Part shown: one piece after another, positions 1 through 5,130 of the stretch
How positions within the stretch are numbered: position 1 is the stretch's first letter
Layout: each line of letters starts with the position of its first letter
Source of the DNA: Pseudobdellovibrionaceae bacterium
GTDB taxonomy: Bacteria > Bdellovibrionota > Bdellovibrionia > Bdellovibrionales > JAMPXM01
Reading direction: 5' to 3'
Length of the DNA: 5,766 nt
NCBI GenBank assembly: GCA_913774795.1
Contig: CAJYIL010000342.1
Span: 1 to 5,766, forward strand
The notes under the pieces: model-generated
The model's database searches: none
What the model saw: only the letters and a program-made list of their open reading frames with translations
What the model was told of the DNA's origin: nothing
Made by a program: the position numbers and the translations under genes

Positions 1-143
1 CCACGCGGCACCAGTACGGGACACGTTCGCCGAGCTGAGTCCCCGAGCGGATTTTGCGCGAGCGCGGAACTCTCGATCACCAATGTTTTCAATTCGAAGT
101 TTTCAAAAGTGTGCACGGCAAGATGCGGCAGAACAGTCGTCAT
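1..143 (-). CDS. Probable alpha/beta-hydrolase-fold esterase, N-terminal fragment (runs off left edge)
   Basis: Reading the minus strand from an ATG at 143, the frame stays open for 47 codons to the window edge. The translated segment ALAQNPLGDSARR followed by PVLVPRG resembles the N-terminal signature of esterase D/enterochelin-esterase-like hydrolases, where a 'NPLGDP..R' segment precedes a 'VYLPPGY' strand. This match is from memory of the family, and the catalytic Ser, His and Asp lie outside the window. The start is uncertain: the ATG at 143 has a GAGG only one base upstream, and in-frame GTG (116), TTG (92) and GTG (80) are alternatives, with family proteins often having only a short leader before this motif. 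The gene diverges from the FecR-like/barrel gene. It could instead be a chance open frame, since only ~48 residues are visible. Confidence 0.5.
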   Translation of the reverse strand, partial: MTTVLPHLAVHTFENFELKTLVIESSALAQNPLGDSARRTCPVLVPR

Positions 144-222
144 GCCTCATTCAAGTCGTCGTCGTGAAAACCCACAACAAGAAAGTTTGTGTTACCTGCT
201 CTTTTCCCAGAAGATAATTTTC
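144..222. promoter_or_regulatory. Divergent intergenic region between esterase fragment and FecR-like gene
   Basis: This ~79-base stretch lies between two divergent gene starts, so promoters for both would be expected here or slightly inside the esterase start. It holds a short GTC triplet run (about 155-166) and an AT-richer segment ending in GATAATTTTC before the ATG at 223. I found no pair of -35/-10 hexamers with good spacing that leaves a plausible leader. The assignment rests on position only. Confidence 0.3.
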
Positions 223-1443
223 ATGATCACATGGCTCCTCAGTTTCGCTCTTCAAGCTTGCGCGGCCGAACCCGTGGCCCTGAACGAACTCGTGAAAGTC
301 ACGGCCATCACTCAATTCGTCGACGCACCTGAAAACGCTTCCGTCCAAAAGATCGAATCCAGCGGCGCACGTTCCAACCTTGTTTTCCAAACGCCACTGT
401 ACGAGGGCGACCGCGTCGAGACGACGGCGGGGCAAACACTTAAAATCGCCGCGCGTAATGGATGCACATTCGTTCTTCGAGGCGACGGGACTCTCGCTTC
501 GCCGGTCGCCTCGAAACCCTGGCGCATGCGCGCCTCAAGTCTTCGCGTGATTTGTCGCGGCCGCTCGAACCCCGAGACACTGGGGATCGCCAACTTGCCG
601 CTCGTCATTCAAAACGGCGAAATCCTCTTCGTTAACAGACAACTCATTTTGATCGACGGCGCGGCTTCCTATGCGGGCCAAAAGCTCAGCTTAAAAAAAC
701 TCTACGTCGTCGAAGGTTCGTCGACTCAAGAAGCGTCACCTCAGCCAAATGAAAGCGATTTACGAGCTTTCAATGTCGCGGAGAAACCTCCGCGTGAGAG
801 CGCGAGTTGGGCGGCCGTCGAGCAGCCGAAAATTTATCGCTCTCGCTTCATGATCGGCCCAGTCGCCGGTGGTGATGGCGTGATTTACGACAACGTCGAT
901 TACGCGCAAGGCGGTTTACGCGGAGGCGGCGCGCGACTTCAATTCCAGTTCAAGCGCGCAAACGAAACTTCGTTGATCGTCGCACTTACGAGTCGCGAAG
1001 CCAGCAAGTCCTCCGACTCCTCTTATAACTCGCCTCCAGCCGATGGCCCTCAAAACACCCTCGAGCATCACTCGCTTGAAATTGGACTCCGGCAAAAACA
1101 CGACTCCTGGTGGTCGCCGTTTGTCCGCGCAGGCCTCACGGCGGCCAGGGCGAAGATCGGCTACTCACAAACGAACACTTTCGGAGGATCCTCGTACTCA
1201 CGCTACGGTTACGAATTTTATCTCGTGAACGCGACATGGGGAATGGATGCCCACCTTCACCCTCAGTTCCTGAAGCCGTTTGGCTTTTACGTGAGCGCGG
1301 AGGCAACGGCCTACACCAGTTTTCACAGAGGAGCTCGTGAGAATCTGGAGCGAAGCGGATTCTCACAGACGACGCCCGACGAACCTTGGCGCCTCACTGG
1401 CTTCGACGTTCTCGCGAGCGCCGGATTAGATTACAGTTTTTAG
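223..1443 (+). CDS. Exported FecR-like domain protein with C-terminal outer-membrane beta-barrel
   Basis: Starting at the ATG at 223 (partial Shine-Dalgarno AGAAG nine bases upstream) the protein has 406 residues. It opens with a hydrophobic segment and a signal-peptidase-like ACAA|EP site near residue 15. Residues ~24-130 look like a FecR-type periplasmic domain, with the TPLYEGDRVETTAGQTL turn typical of that fold, and two cysteines (C81, C111) that could form a disulfide. After a polar linker, residues ~209-406 alternate hydrophobic and polar residues, are rich in Gly, Tyr and Phe, and end in YSF, as outer-membrane barrels do for BAM recognition. The size would suit about eight strands. 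The frame is open upstream; a TTG at 187 would add a Lys to a very short signal peptide, and an ATG at 142 or GTG at 109 are also possible but overlap the divergent gene. L-Q-A-C before C13 is a poor lipobox. The ligand or function is unknown. The HIT gene follows closely and may be cotranscribed. Confidence 0.7.
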   Translation: MITWLLSFALQACAAEPVALNELVKVTAITQFVDAPENASVQKIESSGARSNLVFQTPLYEGDRVETTAGQTLKIAARNGCTFVLRGDGTLASPVASKPWRMRASSLRVICRGRSNPETLGIANLPLVIQNGEILFVNRQLILIDGAASYAGQKLSLKKLYVVEGSSTQEASPQPNESDLRAFNVAEKPPRESASWAAVEQPKIYRSRFMIGPVAGGDGVIYDNVDYAQGGLRGGGARLQFQFKRANETSLIVALTSREASKSSDSSYNSPPADGPQNTLEHHSLEIGLRQKHDSWWSPFVRAGLTAARAKIGYSQTNTFGGSSYSRYGYEFYLVNATWGMDAHLHPQFLKPFGFYVSAEATAYTSFHRGARENLERSGFSQTTPDEPWRLTGFDVLASAGLDYSF

Positions 1444-1460
1444 AAAGGAAAATTTTGTCG

Positions 1461-1799
1461 ATGAGTCTCTTCACCAAAATCATCAATCGTGAGATCCCCG
1501 CGCAAATCGTTTTTGAAGACGAGAAGTGTCTCGCGTTTCGCGACATCAATCCTCAAGCTCCCACTCACATTCTGCTGATCCCCAAAAAGGAAATCGCTTC
1601 GCTTAACGAATTGACCGAGCAAGATGCAGGCCTCATGGGACACCTGATGATCGTAATTCCGAAAATTGCGAAACAGGAAGGCATCGACGAGCGCGGCTAC
1701 AGAGTCGCGATCAACACCAACGCTCATGCGGGACAAACGGTACCTCACATCCACTTGCACATCTTGGGCGGCCGCCCGATGCAGTGGCCTCCGGGCTAA
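1461..1799 (+). CDS. hinT: Histidine triad (HIT/HINT) nucleotide-binding hydrolase
   Basis: The 112-residue protein is a complete HINT-branch HIT protein. It begins SLFTKIINREIPA, has the FRDINPQAPTHILLIPK nucleotide-base and ribose-binding region (H36), and carries the triad motif HIHLHILGG with H96, H98 and H100; H98 is the expected nucleophile that becomes adenylylated. It ends in the family's WPPG. Proteins of this branch hydrolyse purine nucleoside phosphoramidates such as AMP-lysine and remove AMP from mixed anhydrides, acting as cytoplasmic homodimers. The ATG at 1461 gives the usual family length; AAAGGAA at 1444-1450 lies 10 bases upstream, and an in-frame TTG at 1455 is a less likely start. 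It sits 17 bases after the FecR-like/barrel gene, so the two may share a transcript, and it converges on pdxH with only 10 bases between stop codons. The hinT symbol reflects family membership, not proven orthology. Confidence 0.95.
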   Translation: MSLFTKIINREIPAQIVFEDEKCLAFRDINPQAPTHILLIPKKEIASLNELTEQDAGLMGHLMIVIPKIAKQEGIDERGYRVAINTNAHAGQTVPHIHLHILGGRPMQWPPG

Positions 1800-1809
1800 T
1801 TAAACACCG

Positions 1810-2424
1810 TCAGGGCGCAAGCCGCGCGCGTGTCCAACCGCGGCCAGCTCTCGTGAAAACTTCGCGGTCATGCAGACGACTCTCGCCACCGTGCCAAAAC
1901 TCAACACGCTCGGGAATGACTCTCCACCCTCCCCAAAACGGAGGACACGGAATCTCTTTACCCTCGTAGCGCTCGGCGACCTCATTCACTCGCGCTTCGA
2001 GCTCTTCGCGTGACTTAATCACCGATGACTGCGGAGAGGCCCAAGCGCCGATGCGCGAACCGCGCGCTCGCGTCTGAAAGTAAGCGTTCGACTCTTCGTC
2101 TGACACCTTTTCGACACGGCCCTCGATTCGCACCTGGCGCCACTGGGCGGGCCAATAAAACAAGAGCGAAACGCGCGGGTTTTCGTTCATCTCACGTGAT
2201 TTCTGTGATTCGTAGTTCGTAAAGAAACGTGGACACCGCTCTCCGCTCGCCAGAGCAGAAAAGCCTTTGAAATAAACAATGCGCGCCGAAGGCTGACCTT
2301 CGCTCGACACCGTCGAAAGCGTCATCGCAATGTGTTCGGGAATCGCATCGAGTCGCGCCTTTTCGAGCCACTCGAGCAAGCCATCCATCGGATCTTCAGG
2401 TAAATGAAACTCGTGATCAGCCAT
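1810..2424 (-). CDS. pdxH: Pyridoxamine/pyridoxine 5'-phosphate oxidase
   Basis: The 204-residue protein is a full-length PdxH, the FMN-dependent flavoenzyme that oxidises pyridoxine or pyridoxamine 5'-phosphate to pyridoxal 5'-phosphate with oxygen, the last step of the pathway and of salvage. FMN-binding elements are visible: RIVYFK (48-53), FTNYESQKSRE (68-78), and WRQVRIEG (95-102). Substrate-phosphate contacts follow in YFQTRARGS (Y115, R119, S123), then SRIGAWASPQS, PCPPFWGGWRV (159-169), EFWHGG (W177) and RLHDR (R183, H185, R187), and the protein ends in RLAP. The loop after the first FMN element (FSALASGERCPRF) is about five residues longer than I recall for the E. coli enzyme. The ATG at 2424 gives the expected short N-terminal tail; the frame extends upstream but with non-family sequence overlapping thiL. 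No strong Shine-Dalgarno is seen. The gene diverges from thiL and converges on the HIT gene. Confidence 0.97.
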   Translation of the reverse strand: MADHEFHLPEDPMDGLLEWLEKARLDAIPEHIAMTLSTVSSEGQPSARIVYFKGFSALASGERCPRFFTNYESQKSREMNENPRVSLLFYWPAQWRQVRIEGRVEKVSDEESNAYFQTRARGSRIGAWASPQSSVIKSREELEARVNEVAERYEGKEIPCPPFWGGWRVIPERVEFWHGGESRLHDREVFTRAGRGWTRARLAP

Positions 2425-2484
2425 GTGCGCATCTTGGATCAAAAAAAATGTTAAAACAAGAGACGTGACGTGTAGGCTTGCGCC
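2425..2484. promoter_or_regulatory. Divergent pdxH/thiL intergenic region
   Basis: Only 60 bases separate the two divergent start codons, so both promoters must lie here or overlap the coding regions. An A8 tract (2441-2448) sits in the middle. Reading the minus strand, TAACAT (2453-2448) is a fair -10 match for pdxH with a weak CCTACA 17 bases upstream, leaving a leader of about 17 bases. On the plus strand only weak boxes are seen, with TTGGAT at 2434-2439 as a possible -35 for thiL. TAGG at 2473-2476 is a weak ribosome-binding site eight bases before the thiL ATG. The region is too short for a TPP (THI-box) riboswitch. Confidence 0.35.
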
Positions 2485-3411
2485 ATGGACGAATTCTCTT
2501 TGATCGACATCATCAAACAAACGACGCCCGCCCCCGAAAGCGCAAGCCTGGGAATCGGAGACGATGCCGCGATTCTCTCAGGCCATCGACTCTTCTGCAG
2601 CGACTGCATGATCGAAGGCGTTCATTTCGATTTGAAATTGATGCCGATTCAAGACGTCGGTTTCAAAGCGGTCGCGGCGACCCTCTCCGATATCGCGGCC
2701 ATGGGCGGCCAGCCTGAAGCTGTCGTCATCTCACTCGCTCTTCCGAAAGAAAAAGCGAACGAAGCGTTTATCAAAAAGTTTTATCAAGGTGTCTCGAAGC
2801 TGCAGTCGCATGTGAAGTTCGATGTCGTCGGCGGAGATCTCTCGAGCTCTCCGGGCCCGATTTTTATCGACGTCGCCGCGACGGGTACTTCAGAAAAGCC
2901 GATCTTGCGCTCGGGCGCCAAGCCAGGCGACGTGCTCGCTGTGTCCGGCCATCCCGGCATGAGCGCGGCCGGTCTTTACTCGATGAAGAATTGGCAGACG
3001 ATCAAAGAAATTTACGGCGTTCTCATGCACGCGCACACAACACCGAAGCCGCGATTCGATGTCGACCTCACCCACTGTCACGCGCTCATCGACATCAGCG
3101 ACGGGCTCGCGAGCGAAACGCATCACATCGCCAGCGCCTCGACGGTCGCCATCGAAATCAAAGAAGCGCGAATTCCTCTCCACGAACGTGCAAAAGCACT
3201 CGCAAAAAAAACGGGCCAAAGCGCTCTCGATTGGGCGCTGTACGGCGGAGAAGACTACGAGCTCCTCGGCGCGTTCGAACCGAGCCAGCCACTCCCTAAA
3301 GGCTTCACCGCAATCGGTCTCGTGAGCGAAGGCGATGCGGCCGTGACTTTGGTCAAGCTCGACGGGACACGCGTGCCGTTAAAGCCAACTGGCTTTAACC
3401 ATTTCACCTAA
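2485..3411 (+). CDS. thiL: Thiamine-monophosphate kinase
   Basis: The 308-residue protein matches ThiL, which phosphorylates thiamine monophosphate with ATP to thiamine diphosphate, the active cofactor, in the cytoplasm. It belongs to the PurM/SelD-like ATP-binding superfamily. Diagnostic motifs appear in order: FSLID at the N-terminus, LGIGDDAA (22-29, Mg-binding aspartates), SDCMIEGVHF (39-48), KAVAATLSDIAAMGG (61-75), VVGGDL (114-119), RSGAKPGD then VSGHPGMSAAGL (153-164), TTPKPR (185-190), LIDISDGL (201-208) and YGGEDYELL (253-261), with the usual GF(N/D)HF ending. The family's NLSD is TLSD here, a Thr for Asn change. Length is close to the roughly 325 residues typical. The ATG at 2485 is the first good start and keeps the whole conserved N-terminus. 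The PilZ gene starts 32 bases downstream, so the two are probably cotranscribed. Confidence 0.97.
   Translation: MDEFSLIDIIKQTTPAPESASLGIGDDAAILSGHRLFCSDCMIEGVHFDLKLMPIQDVGFKAVAATLSDIAAMGGQPEAVVISLALPKEKANEAFIKKFYQGVSKLQSHVKFDVVGGDLSSSPGPIFIDVAATGTSEKPILRSGAKPGDVLAVSGHPGMSAAGLYSMKNWQTIKEIYGVLMHAHTTPKPRFDVDLTHCHALIDISDGLASETHHIASASTVAIEIKEARIPLHERAKALAKKTGQSALDWALYGGEDYELLGAFEPSQPLPKGFTAIGLVSEGDAAVTLVKLDGTRVPLKPTGFNHFT
3379..3398. repeat. Perfect 8-bp inverted repeat (hairpin) in the 3' end of thiL
   Basis: TTAAAGCC and GGCTTTAA flank a four-base AACT loop just before the thiL stop codon. The arms pair perfectly for eight base pairs. No run of T follows on either strand, so it does not look like a standard intrinsic terminator. 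It may still shape the mRNA between thiL and the PilZ gene, or be chance. Confidence 0.5.
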
Positions 3412-3443
3412 AACCAAAGACCGAAGCTGCCGAAAAGAGACAC

Positions 3444-3971
3444 ATGGGTGCTGCTCGCAGTTTCGTTCAAAGACCGTCTCGCTACATCTTCCAGGCCGGC
3501 GATTCGAGTCTCGTTCGTTTCGCCGAAATGGAAACTCGAGGCATCTCTTCACGAGCCGTCATCCGCGATCTCTCCGAGACGGGCTTGAGCTTCACGCTCC
3601 CGATTTCTGAGCCCGTGCATACGCTCCCTGAAGAGGGCTCTCCGCTTAAAGTTGAATTTCCGATTCCCGGTCGAGATCAAATTGCGTGTTTCGCGACAGT
3701 CATGCGTGTCGAACAACGGAGCGAATGGGTTCCGGAATGGGGCGACCGTGGCTTCCACTTGATCGCACTTCAGTTTCGCCATCTTCCGTCTATGCACTTG
3801 CGCGCGATCCAGCACGGGCTTCAAGGCCGCGTCGAAGTCGAACCCACTTTTCAAGAAATCAAGCGCGCGCACGCGCTAGCGTTCGCAGGGCTTTGCGTTG
3901 CGCTCGTTGCGACGATGTTCGCGATGACCGCAAACATCCAGACGCTTTCGAATTTAATGAATCTGCGATGA
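3444..3971 (+). CDS. PilZ-domain protein with C-terminal transmembrane helix
   Basis: The 175-residue protein has a PilZ-like domain at about residues 8-127. The best signature is DLSETG (42-47), which fits the (D/N)xSxxG half of the cyclic-di-GMP-binding motif, and is followed by beta-rich sequence. The usual RxxxR arm is not clean: R5, R10 and R13 are present but spaced RxxxxR and RxxR, so c-di-GMP binding is not assured. After a charged helix, residues ~144-163 (ALAFAGLCVALVATMFAMTA) form one hydrophobic helix near the C-terminus, suggesting a tail-anchored inner-membrane protein with the PilZ domain in the cytoplasm. The ATG at 3444 follows AAGAGA at 3435-3440. It lies 32 bases after thiL, and its last 18 bases overlap the end of slyD on the other strand. 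The target process (motility, envelope or adhesion) cannot be told from the sequence. Confidence 0.8.
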   Translation: MGAARSFVQRPSRYIFQAGDSSLVRFAEMETRGISSRAVIRDLSETGLSFTLPISEPVHTLPEEGSPLKVEFPIPGRDQIACFATVMRVEQRSEWVPEWGDRGFHLIALQFRHLPSMHLRAIQHGLQGRVEVEPTFQEIKRAHALAFAGLCVALVATMFAMTANIQTLSNLMNLR

Positions 3972-4460
3972 GCCCGGAGCGAGCGGAGGACCGCCCGGTC
4001 TTCCCGTCTCGATCTCATCGTTTGATGCGGCCCTGACATCCAAAACGCGCACTTCAAAAATCAAATCAAGGCCGGCCAAAGGGTGATTGCCATCGACCGT
4101 CACGACGTCACGGCGAATTTCGGTGATGCGTACCGTGATCGGATCACCTTGCTCGTTGTACGTATTGAATTTCATGTCGACCGCGAGCTCGACGCCTTTC
4201 GGGAACGTCGCGCGAGGAATATCGACGACAAGCGCCGGCTGATAATCTCCGTAACCTTCTCGCGGAGTCACAGGCACGCGAGCGGTGAAGCCCGACGTTT
4301 TTCCCTCGAGCTCCCGCTCGACCGGCGTTACGATTTGCCCGCGGCCTTGCATGTATTCGTAGGGATTTTCGGGTGATCGCTCTTCAAGCAAACGGCCGCT
4401 CGTGTCGAGCAGGCGGTAAGCGAGTTTAACGATTCGGTCTTTTTCGATCGTGACGTCCAT
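3954..4460 (-). CDS. slyD: FKBP-type peptidyl-prolyl cis-trans isomerase, SlyD-like
   Basis: The 168-residue protein matches SlyD along its length: VKLAYRLLDTSGRLLEE, then MQGRGQIVTPVERELEGKTSG of the FKBP core, the insert-in-flap chaperone domain at about residues 66-122 beginning VTPREGYGDYQPALVVDIPR, and the return to the FKBP fold with VDGNHPLAGLDLIFEVRVLD (122-141). Such cytoplasmic enzymes speed proline isomerisation and hold unfolded chains. The histidine- and cysteine-rich metal-binding tail of E. coli SlyD is absent; instead there is a short Gly/Pro-rich tail with a single terminal His, so a nickel-delivery role is not supported. Translation starts at the ATG at 4460, seven bases after AGGA, which abuts the aat stop codon, and aat ends only four bases upstream, so it is the last gene of a recQ-aat-slyD operon. 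Its final 18 bases overlap the PilZ gene tail to tail. Confidence 0.93.
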   Translation of the reverse strand: MDVTIEKDRIVKLAYRLLDTSGRLLEERSPENPYEYMQGRGQIVTPVERELEGKTSGFTARVPVTPREGYGDYQPALVVDIPRATFPKGVELAVDMKFNTYNEQGDPITVRITEIRRDVVTVDGNHPLAGLDLIFEVRVLDVRAASNDEIETGRPGGPPLAPGSSQIH

Positions 4461-4464
4461 CTGG

Positions 4465-5130
4465 TTATCCTAACACAAGCTTTCGCGCCTTCGCTACGGG
4501 GTCAGCGTGAACCTCGGCGAGACGCGCGAGAAATTCATCGCGCGAAATATATTTTCCCCCGAATGTCTCAAGAACCGGCGTGACCATTTGTGTATCCATC
4601 CACTGGAGACCCTGCCCTTGTAATCGCTCGACTAGAGAATACAAACAGCGTTTCGAAGCGCCGCTCTCGACATGGAACATCGATTCCCCCGCGAACACGC
4701 CTTCGACAAAAACGCCGTAGAGCCCACCGATCAGCTCATCGTTTTCGTTCCAGCACTCGACCGAGTGCGCGTATCCAGCGTGATGAAAGCGTGTGTACGC
4801 CCCTTCGATCGGCGGCAAAATCCACGTCCCGTTCTCATGCGTACGCGGGACCGATGCACACGCATGAATGACTCGATCAAAAGCTTGATTGAACGTCACG
4901 CGCAGAGGTCGCGAGCGCATCTCCTGCAAAAAACGGCGGGGCCAATGTACATCGGCGAAATCCAGAACCCCTCGTCTCCGAGGAGAAAACCAAAGAAGCG
5001 GCAATCCCTCTTGAGGCCAAGGAAAAATTCCGCGCGAATAGGCATCGACGAGTGTCTCGATGCGCAAATCTCCTCCGACCGCGAGGAGGCCATCTTCACC
5101 CGCCGATCGTGGATCCGGAAAAACAATCAC
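4465..5130 (-). CDS. aat: Leucyl/phenylalanyl-tRNA-protein transferase
   Basis: This is Aat, which moves Leu or Phe from charged tRNA to proteins with N-terminal Lys or Arg, marking them for ClpS/ClpAP degradation (bacterial N-end rule). From the GTG at 5130 it has 221 residues. Family motifs are IVFPDPRSA, EDGLLAVGGDL (12-22), AYSRGIFPW (30-38), WFSPRRRGVL (47-56), FDRVIHACA (84-92), GTWILPPIEGAY (101-112), YAHSVE, IGGLYGV (134-140), FAGESMF (146-152), and WMDTQ with D179, which aligns with the catalytic Asp of the E. coli enzyme. The frame continues upstream to an ATG at 5214, but those 28 residues would come from inside the recQ zinc-site sequence and do not look like Aat; the GTG start forms a GTGA overlap with the recQ stop, with AGG four bases upstream. 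slyD follows after four bases. Confidence 0.95.
   Translation of the reverse strand: MIVFPDPRSAGEDGLLAVGGDLRIETLVDAYSRGIFPWPQEGLPLLWFSPRRRGVLDFADVHWPRRFLQEMRSRPLRVTFNQAFDRVIHACASVPRTHENGTWILPPIEGAYTRFHHAGYAHSVECWNENDELIGGLYGVFVEGVFAGESMFHVESGASKRCLYSLVERLQGQGLQWMDTQMVTPVLETFGGKYISRDEFLARLAEVHADPVAKARKLVLG

Noticed and set aside
155..166. GTC triplet run as a microsatellite or binding site
   Set aside because: Only about four repeats; expected by chance in GC-rich sequence.
187..218. TTGTGT with GATAAT as a promoter for the FecR-like/barrel gene
   Set aside because: Spacing is 20 bases and the transcript would start at or after the chosen ATG, so it does not work as a promoter for this start.
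2..218. Plus-strand frame open from base 2 to a stop near 216, as the end of an upstream gene
   Set aside because: The translation is Arg/Cys-rich and unrecognisable, and the opposite strand carries the better esterase-like frame.
2425..2484. Possible TPP riboswitch upstream of thiL
   Set aside because: The region is only 60 bases and lacks the conserved THI-box CUGAGA core, so no riboswitch fits.
3966..4020. Inverted repeat CGATGAG / CTCATCG with an inner GACC/GGTC, as a PilZ terminator
   Set aside because: The loop is about 41 bases, the inner stem is four base pairs, no T-run follows, and the whole lies inside slyD coding sequence.
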